From: Streptomyces sp. SAJ15 | Lineage (GTDB): Bacteria > Actinomycetota > Actinomycetes > Streptomycetales > Streptomycetaceae | Length of the DNA: 64,000 nt | NCBI RefSeq assembly: GCF_007595705.1 | Contig: NZ_NISY01000004.1 | Span: forward strand, 496,001 to 560,000 | Direction of reading: 5' to 3' | In this document: positions 19,684 to 26,701 of the stretch, in pieces | Numbering within the stretch: the first letter of the stretch is position 1 | Layout of the letters: the number at the start of each line of letters is the position of its first letter | Notes under the pieces: model-generated | Seen by the model: only the letters and a program-made list of their open reading frames with translations | What the model was told of the DNA's origin: nothing | Database searches by the model: none | Translations under genes and position numbers: made by a program

Positions 19684-20051
19684 GCGAGCAGACACCCCCG
19701 GCCCCGGGTCTGGAGAACAACGGCAAGGAGGCGCCGAGTCTGGCGGAGTTGGGGCGGCGCGGGGATGACCTGGCCGCGCAGATCCGTGCGCATCTGGGAG
19801 CGCGGGGGCCGGTGCGGCGCTCTGTCTACCGGTTCCGGGACTACACCATCCAGCCGGATCGGCGGCTGGAGGCTGAGCCGTACTCCTTCACGATGCAGTG
19901 CGCGGAGTGCGGAGACTTCAGCGAACCCTTCACCAGCGGTGCGGACGGCACCGCGTGGGCCGTGACGCATCTGAAGGCGAACACGAGCCACCTCGCCTAC
20001 CGGGAGATCATCACTCGCCCGTACCGCTTCGAGCCGGGAGCGTGGCAGTGA
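19680..20051 (+). CDS. Small protein B of the module, zinc-ribbon-like
   Basis: A 123-residue protein of unknown function. A pair of cysteines (MQCAECGDFSEPF) and later histidines (VTHLKANTSHLAY) resemble a zinc-ribbon or zinc-finger, suggesting nucleic acid or protein binding. It overlaps the previous gene by GTGA (19680-19683) and the following one by GTGA (20048-20051), so the three are translationally coupled. I do not recognise a named family with confidence. Confidence 0.7.
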   Translation: MSEQTPPAPGLENNGKEAPSLAELGRRGDDLAAQIRAHLGARGPVRRSVYRFRDYTIQPDRRLEAEPYSFTMQCAECGDFSEPFTSGADGTAWAVTHLKANTSHLAYREIITRPYRFEPGAWQ

Positions 20052-20314
20052 GCCCGGCACGCGCCAGCACGCCATGGCTGATCAGTCCCGTACCCGAACG
20101 GCGCTGTAGCTGGACGGACGATGGGGAACTCGTGCTCTCGCTCCAGATCAGCAAGAGCGGCAAGCACATCGCCGTGGGTTCGCTGCGGTTGACCGTCGCG
20201 GAAGCCGAGCAACTGCACGCTGTGCTGTGTCACGCTCTGGCCGGGCAGCGGCCGCCGTGGGACGCGCCCGGCTGCCGTCAGCCGAGCCAAGGGCCAGTGG
20301 TCCGCTGGCCGTAG
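20048..20314 (+). CDS. Small protein C of the module (unknown)
   Basis: An 88-residue protein starting at GTG 20048, overlapping the previous stop. It begins VSPARASTPWLISPVPERRCSW and contains a compact alternating segment GELVLSLQISKSGKHIAVGSLRLTVAEAEQLHAVLCHAL. That resembles small Streptomyces proteins of unknown function often encoded beside XRE regulators. It ends just before a bidirectional terminator. Confidence 0.65.
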   Translation: MSPARASTPWLISPVPERRCSWTDDGELVLSLQISKSGKHIAVGSLRLTVAEAEQLHAVLCHALAGQRPPWDAPGCRQPSQGPVVRWP

Positions 20315-20326
20315 GCCCTGATAGAC

Positions 20327-20364
20327 AGCCGCCCACCTCTCACTCCTCTGAGAGGTGGGCGGCT
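20327..20364. terminator. Bidirectional terminator inside the element
   Basis: Perfect 16-bp arms at 20327-20342 and 20349-20364 with a 6-nt loop, between the convergent ends of small gene C (20314) and the unknown gene at 20376. Confidence 0.85.
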
Positions 20365-20375
20365 CCATGTCGCGC

Positions 20376-20681
20376 TCACGGTCCCGGCGTCGCGCTTGGG
20401 CGGTGGAGCACCCGGTGCGGTGCCTCCCGAATGGTGCGGCGGTACTCCTCGTAGGTCATCCCGGATATCGGCCACGCGATCACGTCGCGGTCGGCGAGCC
20501 ACCGATCACGCGCCTCGCGCCACCGCGCCCGCGCCGCGCAGTACTCCGCCAGCGCCACCGGGCGCCCCTCTCCGGGCGGCCAGTGCGGCACGCCCCAATC
20601 GGTGGGGCGGAAGCGCCACATCCACGCCGGCACCTCGCCGACCGGCGCGGCCGGCTCCGACGGGCGCCTACGCCGCGCCAC
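20376..20681 (-). CDS. Small unknown protein after the terminase gene
   Basis: A 101-residue protein from GTG 20681, overlapping the end of the terminase gene by 14 bp in another frame. It is rich in Trp and Arg (MWRFRPTDWGVPHWPPGEGRP), followed by a helical part (CAARARWREARDRWLADRDVIAWPISGMTYEEY). I do not recognise it. Coupling to a terminase subunit suggests a packaging or phage-interference role, but nothing in the sequence shows it. Confidence 0.6.
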   Translation of the reverse strand: MARRRRPSEPAAPVGEVPAWMWRFRPTDWGVPHWPPGEGRPVALAEYCAARARWREARDRWLADRDVIAWPISGMTYEEYRRTIREAPHRVLHRPSATPGP

Positions 20682-21048
20682 CGCCGGCCCCCCGCGCCAG
20701 GGCCCAGCGCACCTGGGCCGCGTGCCGCGCCCGTGCCTGCGCGGGGGTGTCGCCCTCCTCCTGGTCCTCCCCCGGTAGCGCGAGTTCGGCCAGCAACCGC
20801 GCCAGGGCCAGCCGGTGTGCACGCGCCTCGGCGAACAGCGGCGAGACCTTCGGCTGCCCCCGCGACCCGGGCACCACCACCGGGCCCGCTCCGATCGCCT
20901 CATGGAGCGCTTGCAGTTCATCGGCGGTCCGGCACGCCTCCACCAACAGCGCGCACTCGTCCGCGTCCAGCTCGTACCCGCTCTGGATCTCCCGCCACAG
21001 TCGGCGGCCCGCCGGACCCAGTCCGCGCGGCGGTCGGTCAGTGGCCAC
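20668..21048 (-). CDS. Phage terminase small subunit-like protein
   Basis: A 126-residue protein resembling the small terminase subunits of actinophages, which recognise the DNA to be packaged. Visible features are GLGPAGRRLWREIQSGYELDADECALLVEACRTADELQALHEAI, then GSRGQPKVSPLFAEARAHRLALARLLAELALP, the usual pattern of that family. No large subunit, portal or capsid gene accompanies it. In satellite elements a lone small terminase redirects a helper phage's packaging motor to satellite DNA; I infer that here. Start is GTG 21048 with AGGTGA upstream. Confidence 0.72.
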   Translation of the reverse strand: MATDRPPRGLGPAGRRLWREIQSGYELDADECALLVEACRTADELQALHEAIGAGPVVVPGSRGQPKVSPLFAEARAHRLALARLLAELALPGEDQEEGDTPAQARARHAAQVRWALARGAGGGAA

Positions 21049-21171
21049 AAGGTCACCTCACTGCGTGTGTTCGGGCAGGGTGCAAAACCGGGCCCTGAGC
21101 AATGCGTCTCCCCGCAGAGCCCTCCCAGGCGTCTGAGCACCCCTGGTCGTTGGGGATCGCCCCCCAGGGTG

Positions 21172-21221
21172 GGCACGCCATACGGCCGTGGCCAGTGGCC
21201 ATGATGGTCGTATGGCGTGCC
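21172..21221 (-). terminator. Terminator of the replication operon
   Basis: Perfect 13-bp arms at 21172-21184 and 21209-21221, with a smaller GGCC-AGT-GGCC hairpin nested inside. It lies 30 bp past the stop of the unknown gene at 21251 and before the terminase gene, separating two transcription units. Confidence 0.65.
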
Positions 21222-21250
21222 TGTGCCCGTGCGGGGGGCGTGGCTGTGGG

Positions 21251-22057
21251 CTAGTACCGGGGGACGACGGGACCGAGTGTGATCTCCTCGCCGAGCACCG
21301 TGGGGGCGGCGGGGCGGCGGGGGTCGCGTGGCTTGGGGGAGCGCTGGCGCGGTGCCCCGTAGTGGTCGCGCATGGAGGAGAGCACGCTGCGCGCCGCCTG
21401 TCCGGTGGCGCCCGCCAGCCCTGCTACGGAGTCGGCTGCAAGGGCTCCGCGTGCGGCTGCGGCCCGGCCGCTGTCGCCTCCCTGCTGGGCGCCGTTGAGT
21501 GCCATGCCGATGATGGCGGCTTGCGCGTTCTTCAGCTCATGGTCGTCATGGCCTCGGGCGCGCAGGTAGTCGGCGCCCCACTGGGTGACGACCAGAGCGC
21601 CCACGTCGTCCTGGCGCTGCGCCAGGTGGGTGATCATGCTGATGGGGTCTTTGCTGGCGTCGAGGATCAGGCGGGCGTCTTCGCGGGCGATCAGGTCGCG
21701 GCCCTTGCTCATCTGGGGCATGGCTCCGACGACGAACGAGGCGCGGGCGATGGTGGCGTTCGCGTCGGCGGTGCTCACCTTCTGGTTGATCTTCTCCTCG
21801 GCGTCGTCAAGGAGTTCGGTCATCATGCGCTTCCGCCCCTCGGGGTAGAGGGTGTCGTTCAGGCGCAGCTTCTCCAGTTCGTCATGGGCCGAGTTCAAGA
21901 TCGTGCGGACGGCGCGGATCGCGGTCAGTGCGGTGCTGATCTGGCTCCGACCGTCGGCAGGGAGTTGCCCAGTGGGGTGCTCCTCGTTGTGCCGGGTCAT
22001 GGCCTGATCGACCCCATTCAAGATGATCTCGATCTCTTCGCTGATCTTCAGCATCAT
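21251..22057 (-). CDS. Unknown helical protein of the element
   Basis: A 268-residue protein with no family I recognise. The first two thirds look mainly helical (MMLKISEEIEIILNGVDQAM, later LDDAEEKINQKVSTADANATIARASFVVGAM). A Gly/Ala-rich segment and a basic Pro/Arg-rich tail (RQRSPKPRDPRRPAAP) follow. The start ATG 22057 overlaps the helicase stop as ATGA and has GGAAGG upstream. As the last gene of the excision/replication operon it could take part in replication or packaging. Confidence 0.65.
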   Translation of the reverse strand: MMLKISEEIEIILNGVDQAMTRHNEEHPTGQLPADGRSQISTALTAIRAVRTILNSAHDELEKLRLNDTLYPEGRKRMMTELLDDAEEKINQKVSTADANATIARASFVVGAMPQMSKGRDLIAREDARLILDASKDPISMITHLAQRQDDVGALVVTQWGADYLRARGHDDHELKNAQAAIIGMALNGAQQGGDSGRAAAARGALAADSVAGLAGATGQAARSVLSSMRDHYGAPRQRSPKPRDPRRPAAPTVLGEEITLGPVVPRY

Positions 22058-23250
22058 GCTTCCTTCCGTGGTCGTGCTGCCGGATCGCAGCCGGGGTGTG
22101 TGGTCTCGCCCTGTGCGGCGTGGACCGGGTCGAGTGGTCCGCCGCATCCGATACAGGGCGCCTCGTTCGGTTCTGACACTTCTGACGGTTCTGACACGGG
22201 TACGTCGGCGGCGGCATACAGCCCGCGGACGAGCCGGATCAGGCGCCCGCTCTCCATGAGGCGTTTCAGGTACTGGTGTGCGTCGCCTCCGAACTCCTCG
22301 GCCACGTCCCTGGCGCGCACGCCTTCGTGGTGCTGGCGGACGTAGTCGAGGATGGCGACGGACTTCTCGCCCAACTCGGCCGCGTCCGCGCGCTGCCGCA
22401 CCTGAGCAGCGGCATCGGTGAGGGTGGAGCCATCCAGCGTCCATACGCCGTCGCGCATCTTCAGCGCGTACTCCTCCTCCGGCACATCCCGCCCCGTCAC
22501 CTTGAGCACGGCGTCATCGGATTGCCGCTTGCGGGCCAGGACGATGATCGTGTCGGCTGCTCCGGCCAGCCCGTGCGTGCCAGAGACGGAGTCGATGAAG
22601 TCTTCGGATGCGGCTTTGCGGTCGTGGTGGATGACCGTGACGGACAGACCAGGGTGATCGTCGGACACCCCCTTCAGGTGGCCCATCACGCGGTAGTCAC
22701 GGCTGTACGCCGACTCACCCGGCCGTGCCGGCGGCATCACCTTCCCCAGCGTGTCCACCACCACAAGGACCGTGTCCGGGTACCGGTCAAGGAACGCGTC
22801 CAGCAAGGGGCGGACGAGCATCGGTTCCACGTCCGTCACGTAGTGGAACCGCTCGGGGATCGGATCGTCGCCAAGAAGGGTGCGGCAGCGGTCCTGCATG
22901 CGGCGGTCACCATCTTCCATCGCCAGGTAGAGCACCCGGCGCGGTGCGCCGACCGCCAACGCGCCGAGCGCGCGGCCGCCGCTGGCGACGGCCAGGAGCA
23001 CGTCCAGCACGAGCCAGGACTTCCCGGCCTTCGGCGGGCCGATCAGCAGCGCGGCGCCCTCGGGCAGCAAACCGTCCACGGCGTAGCGCAGGGGCGGGAA
23101 GTGCTGGCCGTCCAGCCATGCGCCGTCCCGGATGCTGTCGAGTAGCTTGCTCACCTCCTCTTCCGATGACGCGTCAGAAGTGTCAGAAGTGTCAGGGTCG
23201 ATGCCGTGCGCGGCCAGGATCTTCGTTGCCGCCTCACGGGTGCCGCTCAC
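22054..23250 (-). CDS. RepA-like AAA helicase/ATPase
   Basis: A 398-residue ATPase of the RepA/DnaB-like AAA group. Walker A GPPKAGKS is at residues 71-78, Walker B VLVVVDT near 163, followed by VTVIHHDRKAA (sensor-like) and a C-terminal winged-helix segment. The extreme C-terminus has a possible zinc site (CIGCG and HPGC). It overlaps the primase gene by GTGA and the next gene by ATGA. Primase plus helicase make a self-contained replication module. The coding sequence has 9-bp repeats near both ends (22171-22195 and 23173-23195), possible iterons. Confidence 0.85.
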   Translation of the reverse strand: MSGTREAATKILAAHGIDPDTSDTSDASSEEEVSKLLDSIRDGAWLDGQHFPPLRYAVDGLLPEGAALLIGPPKAGKSWLVLDVLLAVASGGRALGALAVGAPRRVLYLAMEDGDRRMQDRCRTLLGDDPIPERFHYVTDVEPMLVRPLLDAFLDRYPDTVLVVVDTLGKVMPPARPGESAYSRDYRVMGHLKGVSDDHPGLSVTVIHHDRKAASEDFIDSVSGTHGLAGAADTIIVLARKRQSDDAVLKVTGRDVPEEEYALKMRDGVWTLDGSTLTDAAAQVRQRADAAELGEKSVAILDYVRQHHEGVRARDVAEEFGGDAHQYLKRLMESGRLIRLVRGLYAAADVPVSEPSEVSEPNEAPCIGCGGPLDPVHAAQGETTHPGCDPAARPRKEA

Positions 23251-24128
23251 GCGCTCACCCCGGTACGGACGGGGGCCTGTTCGGCACTACGGACGGTGCG
23301 GGTCGCCTCCGTCTCGGAGAGGCCGACGTGCCGCCCGGCGTCGACCAGAGCGCCGGACACCGCGCCCTCATCCACCTGGCCAGCCTGGACGAGCTCCCGT
23401 GCGCGGCACGCGGCCCAGTACAGCCGCGCGTTGCGCTCCCCCTCGTGCGACTCCAGCACGAACGCCACCAACCCCCTCAGCGAGTCACCGGCCCGACGCT
23501 GGCCGCGCGGTGCGCTCGCCGCGACGACGGGACGCGGAGCGGCGGACGTGCGGAGCATCAAATCCAGTAGCCAGCCGGGCACCGGTCGCGGGCCGGCGGT
23601 GGCCGCGGTGGTCTCCCACTGATAGGGGCTACCACCCGCGGTCGACGGCGGCGCGACGACGTACCCGCCGGCCGCGCGCACATCGACCTTCCACCCGACG
23701 CGCCCGGCGCTGTTGCGCACCTCCTGCTCCGGTGCGGAGTGGTACAGGTGCATACCGCCCGAAGCGGTTCGCACTGCCGGGGTGCTCCCGAACGGGAAAC
23801 GGTCGGCGTGCCGGGCGTACAACTCGGCCAACACGTCCAGGCCGTCGACCACGCCAGGCAACCGCCACTCCTCCGGCGGAGCGTCGTCCTTCGCCGTGTC
23901 CAGGTCTACGACGACCAGCCGCGACGGGCCACACGCGATGCCGACCCCGTACGGTCCGGCCGTCCAGGCGCGCTCAATCCGGGCGGAGTCGGTGGTGGCG
24001 CGCTGCTCCCACCCCTTGATGGCGGGGCGCTTATCGTTCGGGCGCAGCGGGAAGACATGCCAGCCCCGCGCCGCGTACTCCAGCGCGGCAGACAGCAGCC
24101 CCAGGGGGTGTCCCGCAACGGTGGTCAC
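23247..24128 (-). CDS. Bifunctional DNA primase/polymerase
   Basis: A 293-residue prim-pol protein as found in phages and integrative elements. The N-terminal prim-pol domain shows the pattern AALEYAARGWHVFPLRPNDKRPAIKGW, the metal-binding D75-L-D77 in LVVVDLDT, and the GGMHLYH histidines. The C-terminal helical part probably contacts the helicase. It starts at GTG 24128, overlapping the excisionase stop (GTGA), and is followed by the helicase with another GTGA overlap. It is expected to prime replication of the excised element. Confidence 0.87.
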   Translation of the reverse strand: MTTVAGHPLGLLSAALEYAARGWHVFPLRPNDKRPAIKGWEQRATTDSARIERAWTAGPYGVGIACGPSRLVVVDLDTAKDDAPPEEWRLPGVVDGLDVLAELYARHADRFPFGSTPAVRTASGGMHLYHSAPEQEVRNSAGRVGWKVDVRAAGGYVVAPPSTAGGSPYQWETTAATAGPRPVPGWLLDLMLRTSAAPRPVVAASAPRGQRRAGDSLRGLVAFVLESHEGERNARLYWAACRARELVQAGQVDEGAVSGALVDAGRHVGLSETEATRTVRSAEQAPVRTGVSA

Positions 24129-24316
24129 GCCGCCACGCCTCCGCCCTGCTGAGCGTTCAACCAGGCTTCGACGTCCTCCGGCCGGTACCGGACGTGCCGA
24201 CCAACCTTCCGAAACTTCGGGCCGGTGCCCTTGTAGTTCCAGCCATAGACGGACTTCACGGGTACACCGAGGTAGCCGGCGAGGTCTTCCGGCGACCACA
24301 TCCGAGGTTTCGACAC
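24125..24316 (-). CDS. AlpA/MerR-type excisionase (Xis-like)
   Basis: A 63-residue DNA-binding protein: MWSPEDLAGYLGVPVKSVYGWNYKGTGPKFRKVGRHVRYRPEDVEAWLNAQ is the winged-helix pattern of AlpA-like excisionases. GTG 24316 follows GGAGG closely; a longer frame to 24421 runs over the operators and is unlikely. It heads the operon xis, prim-pol, helicase, unknown, all overlapping by 4 bp, so excision and replication would be switched on together. It is divergent from the repressor. Confidence 0.85.
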   Translation of the reverse strand: MSKPRMWSPEDLAGYLGVPVKSVYGWNYKGTGPKFRKVGRHVRYRPEDVEAWLNAQQGGGVAA

Positions 24317-24334
24317 CTTGCCTCCATGGATCAC

Positions 24335-24386
24335 CAAAGAACAAAAATGTTCTTTGAGGGAACGCAAACGGGCAACAGTTACCCGT
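24335..24386. promoter_or_regulatory. Lysogeny-switch operators between xis and repressor
   Basis: CAAAGAACA at 24335-24343 and TGTTCTTTG at 24348-24356 are perfect 9-bp arms around AAAA. A second, imperfect palindrome spans 24367-24386 (ACGGGCAA ... TTACCCGT). The 127-bp gap between divergent genes is more A/T-rich than the surroundings. A GTGCCCT matching the arm-type repeats occurs at 24424-24430. Confidence 0.65.
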
Positions 24387-24443
24387 CTCGACTCATGGTG
24401 ACCGGTCCTTGCGCGTTCCACAAGTGCCCTTTAATGTGCTCTC

Positions 24444-25055
24444 ATGGAACACAACGAACGATGGGCACCGACGAGTGTCATCGCGAAGCGTGTACGCGAG
24501 GTCCGCAAGCGGCGCGGCCTCACGGCCGAAGACCTGGCCAACCGGCTCGTGGAACAGGGCATCGGGTGGCAGCGCAGCACCGTTGCCAAGTTGGAGAACG
24601 GCAAGCGCGAGAACGTCACGGTCACTGAGTGGCTGGCACTTGCCTACGTGCTCGGAGTGGCGCCGGTCCACCTGCTGGTGGACCCCAACGACGATGAACC
24701 GTTCCAGATCACCCCTGAGCACTCCGAATCCGGCTCTACCGTCCGTGCATGGGTGCGTGGCTCCAGCCCTGCCCAGGGTGTGGACACCCGCACCTTCTCG
24801 GCTGAGGTCCCCGAAGGCGAGTTCGCGCTACGAGACCACTTTGCGGGCCGCGCGCTCGCCGCCGCCCAAAGCGACGTGGAGCGGTTGATCACCCGCTCGG
24901 GCTTCGTCGTTGAGGGCACCGAGGACGAGTTTCAGAGCGCTCTGGACAGGGCCCGCGCCTCGGTGGAGCGACTGTCCGCGGAGATCGACCACATCGCCGA
25001 AGGCCACGCTTCCCTCGCCCGGGAAGCCCAGCAAGTGAAGGACTCCAATGGCTGA
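24444..25055 (+). CDS. Phage-type XRE repressor
   Basis: A 203-residue protein with an N-terminal XRE helix-turn-helix (RVREVRKRRGLTAEDLANRLVEQGIGWQRSTVAKLENGKRENVTVTEWLALAYVLGV) and a C-terminal coiled-coil-like region (FQSALDRARASVERLSAEIDHIAEG). It is divergent from the excisionase and overlaps the integrase gene by 8 bp, so it is made with the integrase. This is the layout of a lysogeny-type control circuit: the repressor keeps the xis/replication operon off. Confidence 0.85.
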   Translation: MEHNERWAPTSVIAKRVREVRKRRGLTAEDLANRLVEQGIGWQRSTVAKLENGKRENVTVTEWLALAYVLGVAPVHLLVDPNDDEPFQITPEHSESGSTVRAWVRGSSPAQGVDTRTFSAEVPEGEFALRDHFAGRALAAAQSDVERLITRSGFVVEGTEDEFQSALDRARASVERLSAEIDHIAEGHASLAREAQQVKDSNG

Positions 25056-26283
25056 GGTCTACGACCGGTGGCACAAGTCGCGTCCGAGTGAGGACGACAA
25101 GCCGTGTGGCGAGCACAGCAGTAAGACGCGCAAGCTCGTGCCCACCAGCGAGCATGGCGTGGGCAAGCGGTGGCAGGTCCGCTACAGGGACGCTGCGGGT
25201 GTGCAGCGCAAGGAGAATTTCGCCAAGAAGTTCGACGCGGACACGCGCGCGTCGGCCGTGCAGGCGGAGCTCGACGCCGGTACCTACGTCGATAAGACGA
25301 AGCGGCGCCAGGACTTCCGTACGTTCGCTGAGGAGTGGCGTACCTCAGCTACGCACCGAGAGCGGACGGAAGGGAATGTGGAGCGGGCGCTGCGGCTGCA
25401 CGTCTACCCGACGTTCGGCAGCCAGCCGCCGGGTAGCATCAGGCGATCCGACGTGCGCGCATGGGTCAAGGACCGGTCTGAGATCCTCGCGCCGATCAGC
25501 CTCCGTACCCCCTGGAACGCGCTGGCTGCGGTCATGAACGCCGCAGTCGCGGACGGCATCATCACGTCGAACCCGTGTCACGGCGTCGAACTGCCCGAGC
25601 CGCGCAGAGCCGAAGTGGTGCCCCTTGAGCCCCTGGTGGTGAAGGCGCTCATGGGAGCCGCGTCGGAGCGGTACACGGCGCCGGTGCGCCTGGACGCGAC
25701 GACGGGGCTGCGTGGCGGCGAGCTGTTCGGGCTGGAGGACCACCACGTCGACTTAGACGCCATGGAAGCTGTGGTCGAGCAGCAGCTGATAGGGCCTGAC
25801 AAGGGCGTGCCGTACTTGGGGCCGCCCAAGACGGACAAGAGCTATCGCACTGCGCGTCTGGCGCCGTCGACGGCCGAGGCGATCAAGCTGCACCGTGAGA
25901 TGTTCCCGCCGCGTGAGATCGAGATCGAGGACCGGACGGACCCCCGGAACCCCAGGTGGCGCAAGGCGCGACTGTTGTTCCTGAGTGAGGTGAACGCTCC
26001 TGTGCGGCGCGGGTCGTGGGCCAAGGCGTGGGCCCGAATCGTCAAGCGGGCAAACAAGCTCTTGGGGGAGTGGGGTTCGCCGCTACGCGTCCCCGCGGGT
26101 ACGACCCTGCATGACCTGCGCCACTTCTTCGCGTCCGTCCTGATCAAGCACGGGGCTACGGTGAAGAAGGTTCAGCGGCTTCTCGGGCACGCGAAGCCCT
26201 CGATCACGTGGGACCTGTACGTGCATCTGTGGGAGGACGACGAAGACGAGACCGCCGGCATCATCGAGGCGGTTCTGACGTGA
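25048..26283 (+). CDS. int: Tyrosine site-specific integrase
   Basis: A 411-residue tyrosine recombinase. An N-terminal arm-binding region (AP2-like, KRWQVRYRDAAGVQRKENFAKKFDADTRA) is followed by a SAM-like core-binding domain and the catalytic domain. Catalytic residues are R222 (TTGLRGGEL), H355 and R358 (LHDLRHFF), H381 (LLGHAKPS) and Y391 (WDLYVHLW), so it appears intact. It overlaps the repressor gene and ends 57 bp before attR, the usual phage/island arrangement. Confidence 0.93.
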   Translation: MAEVYDRWHKSRPSEDDKPCGEHSSKTRKLVPTSEHGVGKRWQVRYRDAAGVQRKENFAKKFDADTRASAVQAELDAGTYVDKTKRRQDFRTFAEEWRTSATHRERTEGNVERALRLHVYPTFGSQPPGSIRRSDVRAWVKDRSEILAPISLRTPWNALAAVMNAAVADGIITSNPCHGVELPEPRRAEVVPLEPLVVKALMGAASERYTAPVRLDATTGLRGGELFGLEDHHVDLDAMEAVVEQQLIGPDKGVPYLGPPKTDKSYRTARLAPSTAEAIKLHREMFPPREIEIEDRTDPRNPRWRKARLLFLSEVNAPVRRGSWAKAWARIVKRANKLLGEWGSPLRVPAGTTLHDLRHFFASVLIKHGATVKKVQRLLGHAKPSITWDLYVHLWEDDEDETAGIIEAVLT

Positions 26284-26284
26284 T

Positions 26285-26311
26285 GTGCCCTCAGAGTGCC
26301 CTACGTGCCCA
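26285..26311. repeat. Right arm-type repeats GTGCCCT
   Basis: GTGCCCT at 26285-26291 and 26296-26302, with GTGCCCA at 26305-26311, spaced 9-11 bp, between the integrase stop and attR. They mirror the cluster at 18089-18125. Confidence 0.65.
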
Positions 26312-26339
26312 GCGATTGAGCATCTTTGCAGGTCAATTG

Positions 26340-26374
26340 CAAGGGGGCGGCACCTGTGCGGAGGTGCCGCCCCC
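26340..26374. repeat. attR: right copy of the 35-bp repeat
   Basis: Identical to 17968-18002. The arms are 26343-26355 and 26362-26374 around GTGCGG. The base preceding the repeat differs (G here, A at attL), and the base following differs (T here, G at attL), so the shared core is exactly 35 bp. Confidence 0.85.
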
Positions 26375-26394
26375 TCTCACTCCCCCCACGGGAG

Positions 26395-26428
26395 CTGTTG
26401 CCGCTCGCATCGGCCCGAGCGGCAACAG
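26395..26428. terminator. Hairpin just outside attR
   Basis: Perfect 13-bp arms at 26395-26407 and 26416-26428 with an 8-nt loop. It is chromosomal, beyond the element. From 26429 to 26701, before the ArsR-type gene, I see no gene or convincing promoter. Confidence 0.6.
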
Positions 26429-26701
26429 AAGTGCTCAGTGGCCGGTACGCACTCGTCACCCCCCACGGGAACGAGCAATCCGATCCTGAGCACCGCTGTT
26501 GAATAGCGGACATTCGCCACGCTCCCGCCGCTGCGGCGTTGGGGCGTATACCCGCTTTCCTGGGGAACAGCATTCCGGTTGGCGTCCCGTCTCCGCGACC
26601 CGTTTCAAGTGTGGCCAAAAGGGCGTGGTGACTGCCTGTGTTAGTGTGCATACTCGTCCGTGATCGGGGGGTGGCCACGGCATGTCGCATGTGGGGGTCA
26701 G

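Larger units (their letters stand above)
17968..26374. mobile_element. 8.4-kb integrated phage-satellite-like element
   Basis: Bounded by a 35-bp perfect direct repeat (17968-18002 and 26340-26374). A tyrosine integrase gene ends 57 bp from the right repeat, and clusters of GTGCCCT arm-type repeats lie just inside both ends. Contents in order: XRE/TPR regulator, three small coupled genes, a small unknown, terminase small subunit, an unknown, helicase, primase-polymerase, AlpA-like excisionase, a divergent repressor, and integrase. There are no capsid, tail, holin, FtsK-type transfer or spread genes. That combination points to a satellite that borrows a helper phage for packaging (PICI-like), not to a conjugative AICE. 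The function is inferred; the boundaries are seen directly. Confidence 0.85.

Noticed and set aside
17968..26374. Classifying the element as a conjugative AICE (pSAM2/SLP1-like)
   Set aside because: There is no FtsK-type transfer protein, spread gene or RepSA-type initiator, and a terminase small subunit is present.
26629..26654. A -35/-10 promoter (TGACTG/CATACT) before the ArsR-type gene
   Set aside because: The spacing is only 14 bp, too short for a normal sigma-70 promoter.
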